64,000 nt of DNA from Treponema sp. (lineage in GTDB: Bacteria; Spirochaetota; Spirochaetia; Treponematales; Treponemataceae), in the NCBI GenBank assembly GCA_016281495.1, contig JAEEIU010000015.1, forward strand, positions 1 through 64,000, in the 5' to 3' direction. Shown in pieces: positions 29,114 through 38,855 of this stretch (the first letter of the stretch is position 1; the number at the start of each line of letters is the position of its first letter). Both the position numbers and the translations under genes were made by a program. The notes under the pieces are model-generated. The model saw nothing but the letters and a program-made list of their open reading frames with translations, did no database searches and had not been told where the DNA came from.

Positions 29114-30303
29114 TTTTCTCGCTTTGTGTTCTGCTTGCGGTAGAATGCCGCCTGCTTGATGAGTTCTGTTACATCCGGAATCTTTACTTTTCCGCCAACA
29201 AGCTTTACGTTGGGGTCATTGTACAGCTCTGATATTGCCTGAGCCTTGTCGTGCTGTGTAATTCCACACAGGTTTACGATGTCTTCCGGTGTAAGGTCCG
29301 TCTGATATGGCACGCCCTTTGCAACCGTAATCTTCTGCTTTTCGATCTGAAGGGCAAGCATGTCTATCATCTTTTCTTTCGGGTGTTCAAGAGATGTGTT
29401 TGCCAGCTGTCTGTACATGGACCACAGGCGGTCTGCAAGCATTGTTGTAAGTCTGGAAATCATCTGGGGCTGTGTAGCAACCATCTGGTCAAAGTTCTCG
29501 CGGTTTACCACCATCAGGCGGCAGGCGTCGTGTGAGATTGCAGATGCTGAACGCGGCTTGTTCTCCAGAAGGGCCATTTCTCCGAACATGTCGCCTTTTT
29601 TAAGCATGGCAAGGGTAACTTCCTCACCGTCTACAACCTTGGTAATCTTTACGGAACCTTCCTGGATGATGAACATGTCACCTCCGTACTGGTTCTCGGC
29701 AAAAATCATCGTATTCTTGGGGTAATCGCGTGTAAGGTCACCGTTGCTTTCAAAATATACCGCATGGGTCCTTCCCTTGAGCTGAACGAACTTCTTCTTT
29801 GCTTCCTCTATGCGGATTCCCTGCGGACAAGCCTTTATGTACTGGTAATAGGCGTAAATTGCTATGTCAGAGAAGCCTCCGCGGTCGTAGTACTGGGCAA
29901 CAGAGAAAAGCTGCTCCGGAGTTTCTGCAACGGTCTTCTTGAGTGTGAGTTTGGTAAGGTTGTCGTTTAAAATGCGCATTTCCTTGGTGAATGCACGTAC
30001 AATCTTCATGGCAACAGGTGTATTGCGCATGATGAGCTCAGGATACTGGTCACGGCGAACCATGATTGCAACGACATTGGTCAGTGCCATAACATTCTCC
30101 GACTGGCTGTGTCCGGACATGCAGGGAATAACTCCTACAAAGTCACCAGGCCCAAGCATTGTCGGTTGTGCCCCTGGAACCTGAGTCTCATGGTAACAAC
30201 TCACTTTACCGCTCTGGATGATGAAAAAACGGTCAATACCCGGGGTACCTTCAACTAGAATGTAAGAATTCGGTTTAAAATTTACAAACGCTAACTGCAG
30301 CAC
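29110..30303 (-). CDS. Protein with two cyclic-nucleotide-binding domains and a C-terminal helical domain
   Basis: 397 residues from GTG 30303. Two cNMP-binding folds are visible: residues ~10-115 (GDFVGVIPCMSGH, degenerate) and ~190-300 with a canonical phosphate-binding cassette (GEMALLENKPRSASA). Between them is a TPR-like linker. The C-terminus (TPEDIVNLCGITQHDKAQAI) could be a winged-helix DNA-binding domain, as in Crp-like proteins, but this is not certain. The second domain is predicted to bind cAMP, cGMP or a related ligand. Strong promoter upstream with a 15-base leader; it heads a three-gene operon. Confidence 0.87.
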   Translation of the reverse strand: MLQLAFVNFKPNSYILVEGTPGIDRFFIIQSGKVSCYHETQVPGAQPTMLGPGDFVGVIPCMSGHSQSENVMALTNVVAIMVRRDQYPELIMRNTPVAMKIVRAFTKEMRILNDNLTKLTLKKTVAETPEQLFSVAQYYDRGGFSDIAIYAYYQYIKACPQGIRIEEAKKKFVQLKGRTHAVYFESNGDLTRDYPKNTMIFAENQYGGDMFIIQEGSVKITKVVDGEEVTLAMLKKGDMFGEMALLENKPRSASAISHDACRLMVVNRENFDQMVATQPQMISRLTTMLADRLWSMYRQLANTSLEHPKEKMIDMLALQIEKQKITVAKGVPYQTDLTPEDIVNLCGITQHDKAQAISELYNDPNVKLVGGKVKIPDVTELIKQAAFYRKQNTKREK

Positions 30304-30324
30304 TTTCCTGTCCCTCTATATAAA

Positions 30325-30353
30325 AGTATAATTTTCATAGTAAAATCTGTCAA
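30325..30353 (-). promoter_or_regulatory. Consensus promoter of the cNMP-domain operon
   Basis: Minus strand: -35 TTGACA (30348-30353), 17-base spacer, -10 TATACT (30325-30330). The start would be near 30318, 15 bases before GTG 30303, with GAGGG in between. Confidence 0.88.
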
Positions 30354-30418
30354 GGAAACATCTAAAAAACTTAGCTTTTAAGATGCTTATTCAATTCATT
30401 ATCGGATAAAAAAGTGAA

Positions 30419-31489
30419 TTACACAAATATTATTTCAGGTTCAAGGTTGAATCCTGTGTTTTCGTGCACTTTTTCCCGGATAAATGCCACAAGCTGCCTT
30501 ATGTCAGCTGCCGTAGCCGTACCTGTGTTTATGACGAAATTGCCATGCCAGGGAGCTACCTGTGCCCCGCCGATTTTTGTCCCCTTTAATCCTACCTCGT
30601 CAATTATGGCACCGCTTGGTTTTCCGTAGCTGTGGTTGTTCTTGAATACGCTGCCTGCGCTGGGGGCCTTGAACTGTCCCTTGTCCTGCCTGTCCTGTAT
30701 GCGGGCCTGGTTTTTCTGCTTGATGTAGTCCTGAATGGCCGGATTGGCAGTCTGTCCGCCGCAAATATAGGGGTCCAGGGCCTTAAGCTCCATGATGACC
30801 TCCGTGATGAAGCGTCTTGTCTTTTGGAACGGTGATTTTTTGTATCCCCAGTCCTGGCTTCCTTCCGTCATCGTGTAGGTCTTGATGAATGAATCAGGGT
30901 TTATGTCATATGTGGACATGGATTCGATTCTTTGCGGTATGGCATCAATATCGATGTATTTCACCGCCTTGATTGTGGATGAAAAGTCCGTCTCGTAACA
31001 GCGGGCATTCATGTAGGTTGCCCCTCCGACTGTTCCCGGCAGGCCTGCAAAGGTCTCAAGTCCTGTAATTCCATATCTTTCGCACCATTGGTTGAGTTCC
31101 TGTATCTGAGTTCCTGCGAGTACCGTAAGCTCAACTGTTACGGCTTCCTTGGCGTTGGGGTAGTCTTCTGTTGAGTATTCATCCAAAACCTTGGGCACAA
31201 GAGAAATCCCTGACATTGAACGGCTTGCAATAACCGCTCCAGAGAAACCTTCATCATTTACGACAACATTGCTTCCACCACCAAGGATAAACACTTTTAC
31301 ACCCAGCTTCTTGCAGATGGACACCGCCACCGCTGCCGACAATTCATTCTGCGGCCGTATGAATATCTCTGCCGGTCCTCCAACCCTCATAGTTGTCAAA
31401 TCACTGAGAGGAACCGAGTATTCAACTGAACCTTCGAAAAGGGGAGAGTTCTTGATATTTTCTCCTATTTCACGTATGCTATAAGACAT
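30419..31489 (-). CDS. murB: UDP-N-acetylenolpyruvoylglucosamine reductase
   Basis: 356 residues. FAD enzyme of peptidoglycan synthesis that reduces the enolpyruvyl group to give UDP-MurNAc. FAD-domain motifs TTMRVGGPAEIFI and GGGSNVVVNDEGF are present, as are ETFAGLPGTVGGATYMNA and the C-terminal AGSVFKNN and LEPEIIFV. ATG 31489 starts the conserved N-terminus; the frame is open to 31576, but that would run into cysS and adds nothing recognisable. A CATAAT box ends 7 bases before the ATG and no Shine-Dalgarno is visible. cysS is divergent, 64 bases away. Confidence 0.95.
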   Translation of the reverse strand: MSYSIREIGENIKNSPLFEGSVEYSVPLSDLTTMRVGGPAEIFIRPQNELSAAVAVSICKKLGVKVFILGGGSNVVVNDEGFSGAVIASRSMSGISLVPKVLDEYSTEDYPNAKEAVTVELTVLAGTQIQELNQWCERYGITGLETFAGLPGTVGGATYMNARCYETDFSSTIKAVKYIDIDAIPQRIESMSTYDINPDSFIKTYTMTEGSQDWGYKKSPFQKTRRFITEVIMELKALDPYICGGQTANPAIQDYIKQKNQARIQDRQDKGQFKAPSAGSVFKNNHSYGKPSGAIIDEVGLKGTKIGGAQVAPWHGNFVINTGTATAADIRQLVAFIREKVHENTGFNLEPEIIFV

Positions 31490-31553
31490 GCCATATATTA
31501 TGGCACAAATATGTAAAAAAATCGAGTAGCAGTTATAAAATTGCGGAGGAATT

Positions 31554-33128
31554 ATGGGATTACGTTTATTTAACACTATGGGCCGTACTTTGCAGGATTT
31601 TACTCCTATTACACCGGGATATGCCGGATTTTACGGTTGCGGTCCCACTGTCTATAATTATGCTCATATAGGAAATCTCCGTGCTTATGTTTTTCTGGAT
31701 ATTCTGGACAAGACTCTATCTTTCCTGGGATACGACATCAAGCATGTCATGAACATCACCGATGTGGGACACCTTTCTGATGACGGGGACAACGGAGAGG
31801 ACAAGATGAAAAAATCGGCTGCCGAGAGACATCAAAGCGTGCTTGAGGTGGCAAATTTCTATACGGATGCATTCATGAAGGATATCGACGCCCTGAACAT
31901 ACGTCATCCTGATGTAATCTGCCGGGCTACCGAGCATATCAATGACATGATTGAGCTGATCAAGAAAATAGAGGCAAACGGCCACACTTACATGGCTGGA
32001 GGAAACCTTTATTACGATATCTCGACCTATCCTGATTACGGCAAGCTTGCAAATCTGAATCTTGACGAGCTTAAGGCTGGGGCAGGCAAGAGGAAGGTTG
32101 TCGTTATTGATGAGAACAAGCGGAATCCCGGTGATTTTGTTCTTTGGTTCACTAACTCCAAGTTCGAGGATCAGGCCATGACATGGGACAGCCCGTGGGG
32201 AAGGGGATATCCGGGATGGCATATTGAATGCTCCGCAATGAGCATGAAGTACTTGGGAAAACATTTTGACATACACACAGGCGGCATAGACCACATTCCG
32301 GTGCACCATACAAACGAAATTGCCCAAAGTGAAGGAAGTTTTGACGAGGCGGAACGTGCAAAGGGGCCATGGGTAAATTACTGGATGCACAACGAGTTCC
32401 TGATTCTTGAGGGCGGAAAGATGAGCAAGTCCAGCGGACATTTCATAACCCTGCAGACATCCCTGCCTGAGGAGGCTGGATTTTCCCTTAAGGACAAGGG
32501 GTATGAGCCTCTGGATTACCGCTTTTTCCTTTTGGGCGGACATTACAGAAAGCCTCTTCTTTTCAGCTTTGATGCCATGGACAGTGCCAAAAACAGCCGC
32601 ATAGCCTTGCATGGTCGTGTGGCAAAACTGATTGCACGTGCAAACAGCGAGGAAGGACTTGGGCTTACAAAAGAAAATTATAAGGACGTTTTGGGCGGAA
32701 TTGAATGTGACGCTGAGTCTCTTACAAAATTCCGCGAGGGTATAGAGAATGACCTTGCTACTCCTGCCGCTATGGCCGCAATGCAAAAAGCCGCCGGTGG
32801 CAAAGGAGGAATAAAGGCCGGTGCTGCCCTTGCTTCAATCTTGAAGATGGACAGCGTCTTGAGCCTGGATGTCATAAAGGGAGGTTTTGATGCTTTGGAT
32901 AAGCAGGGAGCCATGAACGTTTCTGCATCCGGAGCTGGTTCTGCCGCTATTGATGCCCATGAGGGAGATCCTGAGGCGGCGGAAATAGATGCCCTTGTTC
33001 GGGAAAGGACAGATGCCAAGAAAAACAGGGATTTTGCCCGTGCGGACCAGATTCGTGATGAGCTGACAGCCCGTGGAATCGTGGTCACCGATACTCCTGG
33101 CGGACCTGTGTGGGAACGGAAAAAATAG
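31554..33128 (+). CDS. cysS: Cysteinyl-tRNA synthetase
   Basis: 524 residues. Class I synthetase charging tRNA-Cys. The zinc and HIGH region is GCGPTVYNYAHIGNLR, the WHIECSAMS segment carries a zinc-ligand Cys, HTGGIDHIPVHHTNEIAQ is conserved, and the KMSKS loop is KMSKSSG (near 286). The C-terminal helical domain has a longer than usual Ala/Gly-rich insertion (about residues 400-470) before the typical ARADQIRDEL ending. GGAGGAA precedes the ATG. An ECF sigma gene follows 42 bases later, as in other treponemes. Confidence 0.97.
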   Translation: MGLRLFNTMGRTLQDFTPITPGYAGFYGCGPTVYNYAHIGNLRAYVFLDILDKTLSFLGYDIKHVMNITDVGHLSDDGDNGEDKMKKSAAERHQSVLEVANFYTDAFMKDIDALNIRHPDVICRATEHINDMIELIKKIEANGHTYMAGGNLYYDISTYPDYGKLANLNLDELKAGAGKRKVVVIDENKRNPGDFVLWFTNSKFEDQAMTWDSPWGRGYPGWHIECSAMSMKYLGKHFDIHTGGIDHIPVHHTNEIAQSEGSFDEAERAKGPWVNYWMHNEFLILEGGKMSKSSGHFITLQTSLPEEAGFSLKDKGYEPLDYRFFLLGGHYRKPLLFSFDAMDSAKNSRIALHGRVAKLIARANSEEGLGLTKENYKDVLGGIECDAESLTKFREGIENDLATPAAMAAMQKAAGGKGGIKAGAALASILKMDSVLSLDVIKGGFDALDKQGAMNVSASGAGSAAIDAHEGDPEAAEIDALVRERTDAKKNRDFARADQIRDELTARGIVVTDTPGGPVWERKK

Positions 33129-33170
33129 GGCATTTTTCTTAAAATTGTATGTAACGCAAGAGGAAATAAA

Positions 33171-33722
33171 TTGTTAATAGATAAGAAAGAGACCGGGGAA
33201 ATCCATTGTGATGATCCTGATGACTTCAGAAAGTTATATGATGCCACGATGCAGCTGCTTTTTAAGGTGGCTTTCCGTGTTGTAAACGAAGAGGAAGCGG
33301 CCGAGGATCTGGTGCATGACTCGTACATCAAGGCAAACGAGAAAAAACTTGTTTTCCCAAGTCTTGATGATGCGAAATTCTGGCTTATCCGCGTTGTAAA
33401 AAATGCGTCCCTGAATTACGCCAAGAGAAAGACAAGGGAATCAAAGGCATACCATAAGGCCCTTTATGAGGGACGCCAGCAGATGGACGGAGGAGAAGTG
33501 GATCTCCTTAAGTCAGAGACAGTGGATAAGGTTAAGGCGGCACTTGAGCTGTTGCCGGATAAATTAAGGGAAGTGCTTGTCCTCCGTGAATACGGGGATA
33601 TGAATTATAAGGAAATTGGTCAGATGCTTGGAATTACCGAAGGAAACGTCAAGGTTCGGGTATTCCGTGCAAGGGAACAGTTAATAAAACTGATAGGAGA
33701 AGAAGATGTCTACATGTCCTGA
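33171..33722 (+). CDS. ECF-family RNA polymerase sigma factor
   Basis: 183 residues, start TTG 33171 after GAGGAAATAAA. Region 2 (LLFKVAFRVVNEEEAAEDLVHDSYIKA) binds core polymerase and the -10 element. Region 4 (LPDKLREVLVLREYGDMNYKEIGQMLGITEGNVKVRVFRAREQL) forms the -35-binding helix-turn-helix. Its end overlaps the anti-sigma gene by 17 bases, a standard arrangement for sigma/anti-sigma pairs. A homologous gene follows cysS in Treponema pallidum. Probably controls an envelope stress regulon, with the next two genes as candidates. Confidence 0.94.
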   Translation: MLIDKKETGEIHCDDPDDFRKLYDATMQLLFKVAFRVVNEEEAAEDLVHDSYIKANEKKLVFPSLDDAKFWLIRVVKNASLNYAKRKTRESKAYHKALYEGRQQMDGGEVDLLKSETVDKVKAALELLPDKLREVLVLREYGDMNYKEIGQMLGITEGNVKVRVFRAREQLIKLIGEEDVYMS

Positions 33723-34473
33723 AAAAGATATTCATTCAATCTATCTCGATAATGAACTGCCGGCAGCTTATGTCGCAGAATATGAGGCTCACATTGCCGC
33801 TTGTCCAGAATGTAAGGCTAAGCTGGAAAAATTACGCATGATGCACAAGGTTTTCAGCCAGGACTCAAAAAGCATGGAACTTTCGCAGCGTGATCTGGAC
33901 GACAGCTTTAACCGTCTGCAGGCCCGTCTTTCCTATTCAAGGCACACAAAGGATGAGCGTGTGCTTACATTTACCCCGAAAAAGGCCGTTTATGCACTTG
34001 CAGGTGCCGCCGCAGCATTGGCTGTTTTTGTATTGCCGTCTCAGTTGATGAAGAAGCCGGAGCAAAAGATGGAGGTTGCCGAGCAGGTCCCTCCTGTGGC
34101 ATTGGCCACCAAGGTTTCATATCCGTCAAATGTTCCTATTCATATGGATGGAGAAATCAGCCCGGAATCCCTGGGAAATCTTTTTGCAGACGGAGAAGTT
34201 GTTGACACCGATGTTGGAATCAGCCCGCTCAGGACACCGATTGGGACTATGGGATACACCAACCCCGGAATCACGACGGCAGGCATGACTACACAGAATA
34301 ATCAGAACAGTATGGTCTTCAAGATAAACGGACAGGATGCTTTTGTCCTCCAGCCGGGAATGAATCAGGTTCAGGCGGTTCAGGGACAAGAGGGTGACGA
34401 GGATAAGAATACTTTTTCTGTTGAATTTTCATTCGGACAGTTCCATTTCAAGGCCCAGGGTGATGGAAAGTGA
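33706..34473 (+). CDS. Membrane anti-sigma factor with zinc-finger (zf-HC2) domain
   Basis: 255 residues. The N-terminus is a ZAS-type zinc finger: SIYLDNELPAAYVAEYEAHI with AACPECKAKL, giving the H-x3-C-x2-C ligand set. One membrane span is near residues 92-108 (VYALAGAAAALAVFVLP), and about 140 residues lie outside the cytoplasm with no recognised fold. It should hold the upstream sigma factor inactive at the membrane until a signal causes release. The 17-base overlap with the sigma gene indicates balanced production. Its stop overlaps the next gene's GTG start by 4 bases. Confidence 0.9.
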   Translation: MSTCPEKDIHSIYLDNELPAAYVAEYEAHIAACPECKAKLEKLRMMHKVFSQDSKSMELSQRDLDDSFNRLQARLSYSRHTKDERVLTFTPKKAVYALAGAAAALAVFVLPSQLMKKPEQKMEVAEQVPPVALATKVSYPSNVPIHMDGEISPESLGNLFADGEVVDTDVGISPLRTPIGTMGYTNPGITTAGMTTQNNQNSMVFKINGQDAFVLQPGMNQVQAVQGQEGDEDKNTFSVEFSFGQFHFKAQGDGK

Positions 34474-36155
34474 ACCTGAGGTCTGTTAGGGAATTGTGGC
34501 GCAGGTCTCCGCTGTTCAGGGTGGGGATCTGGCTTGCCATTATAATCGCCATTTTGTTCTGTATTCCTGTTGCAGGCAAAACAAATAAAAAAAAGCCCGA
34601 GATTGTCTCTGTCGTGCCCCCCACTGGTTCTCCGGGGGACCTTATCGTTATAAGCGGAACTGGTTTCGGAGATACAAAAGAAAACTCATTTGTGGAAATC
34701 TCTGGCTCAAGGATTACTACAAGCGGAATTCACTTTTGGTCGGATACCAGGATTGAATTCATTGTTCCGTATAATGTGCAGGATGGTTTGCTGTGTGTCC
34801 AGACATCGGCAGGTCGTTCTGAGCCTAATTTCTTTGCCAATTCAGCCGGCATACCTGTTACGGTCCGTTCTGATCCAAGAATCTCGCTTCCGGTGCTGGA
34901 TTCAATCAGCGTTACGACTGCATCGGTGGGAGATTCTCTTACTCTTACAGGCTCAAATTTCGGGGCTGTACGTTCCGGCTCCCTTGTATATTTTACAGCT
35001 GACCGTGCCCAGGGATTGAACTTGATCCTTGGCGACGAGTATGAATTCATAGCGGCAAATGATCAGGATTACGACTACGAGTCATGGTCTGATACCGAGA
35101 TAAAGGTCCGTATCCCTGATGGGGCCGCTTCTGGTCCTGTTTATGTCCATACCGACAAAGGCAATTCGCTTCGTCAGCAGCTTACTGTGAGTGCTCCTGC
35201 GGGAAAAAAGACCCTTTCTTCCATGCGCACTTATGTCATAAAGGTTTCGGCAGATGTGCAGAACAGGGATGTTGAGGAAGAAAACCGTGTGACTTTCTTT
35301 ATGCCACGTCCTTCCCAATACTATGCCCAACCAAAGGTTAGCGTTGATGAGGTAAACCCGATTCCTCTCATTCAGGACGATCCTTTCGACATGATTCATC
35401 AGGTAACATTAACTCCTTCTACCACGGAGCAGTTAAGGTTCAACCAGAACTATGTCATAAATTCATATTCAATTTCAGCGGGAATTGATTCGTCAAAAAT
35501 AGCCCGTTTCTCGGCCAAATCCAGGCTTTTGTATTCAGTTTACACTTCTGCGGATTCATGCGTTCCAAGTGATGACGAAAGGGTAAAGGCTTTGGCTCAG
35601 GAGATAATCGGCAAGAATAAAAACCCCTATTTCCAGGCCAAGGCGATTTACGATTACATGATTGCAAACTATCAGATTCAGGAAGAGGTAAGGACAGGCT
35701 CAATTTCCGTTACCGACATGCTTGATTCCGGTTTTGGCGATGCCTATGATTTTACCATGCTGTTTACAGCCCTTTGCCGCAGCGTAGAGATTCCGTGTGC
35801 TTCCATGAGCGGTATTTATGTTGATTCAAATTCAAACTGCCATTGTCACTGGTGGTCAGAGATTTACTTTGAAAAATACGGATGGTTCCCGGTTGATGTT
35901 TCCCTTGCCGCAGGTTTGCCCTACAGCTCGTTTACAGCCATAGAGAATCCTGTGGAATACTATTTTGGAAATCTGGAAGGCCAGCACATTGCATTTAGTA
36001 GAAAGGTAAACAGCCTTAAGCCATCGCTATTGAACAGCCGCACAGTCTACAGGCCCCGCACCTATGCACTTCAATCCGTCTGGGAGGAAGCCAGCAATGC
36101 AACCGCCAGCTATAGCTCCCTGTGGAACGATCCTGTAATAGTCGGCATTTATTGA
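34470..36155 (+). CDS. Two IPT/TIG domains plus inactive transglutaminase-like domain
   Basis: 561 residues, start GTG 34470 overlapping the anti-sigma stop (GTGA). A membrane segment (about 17-32) places the rest outside the cytoplasm. Two Ig-like IPT/TIG domains follow (PEIVSVVPPTGSPGDLIVIS, then LPVLDSISVTTASVGDSLTL). A C-terminal transglutaminase-like core keeps the His (H460) and Asp (D476) of the catalytic triad, but the nucleophile position in GFGDAYDF is Ala425, not Cys. It is probably a binding or structural pseudoenzyme. Translation is coupled to the anti-sigma factor, so it may be its sensor partner or a regulon member. Confidence 0.85.
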   Translation: MNLRSVRELWRRSPLFRVGIWLAIIIAILFCIPVAGKTNKKKPEIVSVVPPTGSPGDLIVISGTGFGDTKENSFVEISGSRITTSGIHFWSDTRIEFIVPYNVQDGLLCVQTSAGRSEPNFFANSAGIPVTVRSDPRISLPVLDSISVTTASVGDSLTLTGSNFGAVRSGSLVYFTADRAQGLNLILGDEYEFIAANDQDYDYESWSDTEIKVRIPDGAASGPVYVHTDKGNSLRQQLTVSAPAGKKTLSSMRTYVIKVSADVQNRDVEEENRVTFFMPRPSQYYAQPKVSVDEVNPIPLIQDDPFDMIHQVTLTPSTTEQLRFNQNYVINSYSISAGIDSSKIARFSAKSRLLYSVYTSADSCVPSDDERVKALAQEIIGKNKNPYFQAKAIYDYMIANYQIQEEVRTGSISVTDMLDSGFGDAYDFTMLFTALCRSVEIPCASMSGIYVDSNSNCHCHWWSEIYFEKYGWFPVDVSLAAGLPYSSFTAIENPVEYYFGNLEGQHIAFSRKVNSLKPSLLNSRTVYRPRTYALQSVWEEASNATASYSSLWNDPVIVGIY

Positions 36156-36196
36156 TGCCTTTATAAAAATATTTTTTTCAAATTAAGGAGGAAAGT

Positions 36197-37513
36197 ATGA
36201 AAAAGGTATTTGGTTGTGTTGAAGTTCTTTTATGCGCGCTTTTTCTGACTGGTCTTGCTTCATGTTCTTCTACAATGCAGTATTTCGGTGTGAACGGTGT
36301 TATAGTTTCGCATGACGGAGTAACTTACACCGATTCCACGGCAGATTTGGAGATGGATGTTTCTTCCGCTGACAGGACATTCAGTTTTACGGCGACTTCC
36401 AAACCTGTTGAAAACGGTTATCCGATTAAAATCACAGTCATCAATGAGGATGTCGCTCAGGTTGTTCAGGATGAATTTGATCTTTCGCACTTTACAATTA
36501 AGGGGCTCAAAACAGGTTACTCGGATATTATCGTAAACTGCGCCGCCTACAATTTTACATTTGTTCTGTATGTAACTGACAGGGCTTCCGGTGTCACAAA
36601 GAAAAGCATGGAGGAAAGCCACTTTATCGATTCTACACGCCGCGCAATAGAAAGCGACAAGGCCAAGTATGCCACAATCAAGGCGGGAACTTATCTTCCC
36701 AAAGGCCAGACGGATCCAAAGAAAAAAGACCTCGTAATGATAGTCATAAACGGCGACAAGTGGTATCAGTACAAGAACGGAATCCTTGTCTCTGCATGCG
36801 AATACAGGCTTTACGGAAAAGAGATATACCTTAATCCTCTTGAATCAGACGGCCGCCTTATCATCAACTGGAATTCATGGCTCAAGACAGGAAAAGAAGA
36901 GGCCAGGGGACAGTTTGTCTATGATGAAAACGCGGGGACCATTGGCTTCATCATTCCTGTGACGCGCTTTAGCTCAAATCCAAGGGCGGATTCTTCATAC
37001 AATCCCTATGTCTGGTATTCTGCTAAAAATGAAGCGGCACCTGACCTTGCTTCCAGTTCTACAACTACAGCTTCAAGTTCTGCGGGAGGAACTGATACAA
37101 AGCCGAGCGTTGCGATAAAGGACGGATATTACCGCTTTATGCTCACCGGAATTGACCAGGGACTTCTGTACGTAAAGTCTGGAAAATGGACAATATACAC
37201 TGCCGCAACAGATGAAGACTGGGAAAACGCATGGTGGGAGGAAAAATCCAGCGGAACATGCTCATACATCAATTCTGATCCGGTAAAATGGGTGGATCCG
37301 TGGATGGATGATGCTGAACCAAAGACCTTGAACGGTCCTACTCTGGTCTGCAAGGGAAAGACAGATACTGTTTACCTTAAGTTTGAAAAAGACGAGAACG
37401 GAGACTACTTCCAGATTCTTCCGGCTGATTACCGCCAGACAGGCACCGTTTCTTCCTACGACATGTACGTTTACTGCGGAACTGAAAAGCCTGAGTGCTG
37501 TCCTTTCCCGTAA
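36197..37513 (+). CDS. Lipoprotein, unknown function
   Basis: 438 residues. Signal peptide with lipobox TGLASC. The N-terminal ~120 residues look like an Ig-like beta domain (VSSADRTFSFTATSK, TGYSDIIVNCAAYNFTFVLYV). A middle domain contains KWYQYKNGILVSACEYRLY, and a similar KSGKWTIYTAATDEDWEN stretch recurs after a Ser/Thr-rich linker (about 285-300), hinting at two related beta modules. GGAGGAAAG precedes the ATG. It follows the sigma/anti-sigma/TIG module on the same strand and may be its target, by position only. Confidence 0.72.
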   Translation: MKKVFGCVEVLLCALFLTGLASCSSTMQYFGVNGVIVSHDGVTYTDSTADLEMDVSSADRTFSFTATSKPVENGYPIKITVINEDVAQVVQDEFDLSHFTIKGLKTGYSDIIVNCAAYNFTFVLYVTDRASGVTKKSMEESHFIDSTRRAIESDKAKYATIKAGTYLPKGQTDPKKKDLVMIVINGDKWYQYKNGILVSACEYRLYGKEIYLNPLESDGRLIINWNSWLKTGKEEARGQFVYDENAGTIGFIIPVTRFSSNPRADSSYNPYVWYSAKNEAAPDLASSSTTTASSSAGGTDTKPSVAIKDGYYRFMLTGIDQGLLYVKSGKWTIYTAATDEDWENAWWEEKSSGTCSYINSDPVKWVDPWMDDAEPKTLNGPTLVCKGKTDTVYLKFEKDENGDYFQILPADYRQTGTVSSYDMYVYCGTEKPECCPFP

Positions 37514-37571
37514 TTTGATAAACAATTGAGGGCCGTCCTGTTTTTTTTGAGTTTAAGGGCGGTCCGTGGGT

Positions 37572-38783
37572 TTAATTCAGTTTTTCCTTTAGCTGCTGCC
37601 TTATTTCCGGAGTGAAGGCACCGTAAGCTATCATGTCCTTCAAGCTGGATACAAGATCCTCAGGAAGATTTTTTATTTCATCTTTGTTCATTTTTAGAAT
37701 CATCTGAATTAAATTAGCTATATCTTCGTCAAGACTCACATCGCCTTCAAAGCGCTGGTAGAATGACTCCTCTATGTCATTCAGATGCTCCATCATGCTT
37801 GGGTCCAGGTTCACTTCTATTCCGGTTTTTTCGCAGTAATCCTTGAGGAATGCGTAGGTTTTTTCCGAAACGCAGACAATTCCCTCGGGAATATAACCGT
37901 GGCTTAGCCAGTAAGAGTCAAATTCCAGGATGGCTTTTTGGCCTTGAGTCTCAGGATCCGCCTTGAAAGTAATGCCGTCACCCATCGGAGAGTTTTTGTC
38001 TATCATGAACAGAACGCCCGGGAAATAGGGGGTGGAATCATCGCTGTCCCTGGTAATTCTTGGAACATGGCCCAGATCCGCAAAAAAGTAGTTTTTGCTG
38101 CGCGGAAGTTTTTTTGTTTCTGCCGAAAGCATGGGGTTGTCAGCCTTCAGGTAGTCACTCTCAAAAACTGCGGCTTTGGGGAAATAACATTCTCCGTCGG
38201 GGTAGAGTTGTCCGTCCTCAAGCCTGAATATCGGTATTGGATCCGATCTTCTTTTTAGGCCTAGGATTCCAAGTGATGGTGCCGTAATGAATTCAAGACT
38301 TAGTGAAAGGCTGATTGCCATCTTGAGTGCGGTGGCTAGAATGTTCTGGTCGGCTTCTTGGGTAAGGCTTCCGGCCTCGTGGTATGGAAAGTAGCGGACA
38401 AAGGAAAGATAGGCCTTGTTCCCATCCAAGCTTATGCCCTTTTTCTTTGCGTATACCTCTATTTCCTCAAGTTCATCTTCCAGCACTTTGTCTTTTTGGG
38501 TAAGTTCAAGTTGAATGCAGTCCTGCGAAATAAAAGACTCAAAGCGCTTAAGGCTGTTCTGGTTGGGTGGAGGAGGCGTAAGTGCGCTGATGTAGGCTTT
38601 TAGTCCCCTGTTTCCGGGATAGGCGGCGATGGCACAGTGCTCACCTATTTTCCCCATGACGGCAACCAGAACCGGCTCTCCAGTTTCAAGTCGGAAGGCA
38701 AAAATATCCCTGTCTCCAATTTTTTCCCAGAGAGCGGCCTTTCTGTAGGCAAAAGCCAAATCAAGCAGTTCTTTTGAAATCAC
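37572..38783 (-). CDS. Cytoplasmic protein, unknown function (DUF6930/DUF7309-like)
   Basis: 403 residues, start GTG 38783 with a strong AAGGAGG site. No signal peptide or span. The N-terminal part (ALWEKIGDRDIFAFRLETGEPVLVAVMGKIGE) and the middle FRLEDGQLYPDGE and PVLDMIDKNSP-like strands resemble a family of uncharacterised proteins that often sit beside SEC-C or plasmid pRiA4b-like genes; I am not certain of the match. The C-terminus is helical and acidic. It is convergent with the lipoprotein gene 36197-37513, with an imperfect hairpin between them. Confidence 0.65.
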   Translation of the reverse strand: MISKELLDLAFAYRKAALWEKIGDRDIFAFRLETGEPVLVAVMGKIGEHCAIAAYPGNRGLKAYISALTPPPPNQNSLKRFESFISQDCIQLELTQKDKVLEDELEEIEVYAKKKGISLDGNKAYLSFVRYFPYHEAGSLTQEADQNILATALKMAISLSLSLEFITAPSLGILGLKRRSDPIPIFRLEDGQLYPDGECYFPKAAVFESDYLKADNPMLSAETKKLPRSKNYFFADLGHVPRITRDSDDSTPYFPGVLFMIDKNSPMGDGITFKADPETQGQKAILEFDSYWLSHGYIPEGIVCVSEKTYAFLKDYCEKTGIEVNLDPSMMEHLNDIEESFYQRFEGDVSLDEDIANLIQMILKMNKDEIKNLPEDLVSSLKDMIAYGAFTPEIRQQLKEKLN

Positions 38784-38855
38784 GGTTATCCTCCTTGAAA
38801 GTCTCCCTTAATATGTTGAAGCCGTATTATGTCAGACTTTCGGGAGGACTGTTTT

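Noticed and set aside
31716-32786. Long open frame (356 codons) on the minus strand inside cysS
   Set aside because: Antisense shadow of a complete, well-conserved cysS gene; the translation has no recognisable motifs and no ribosome binding site.
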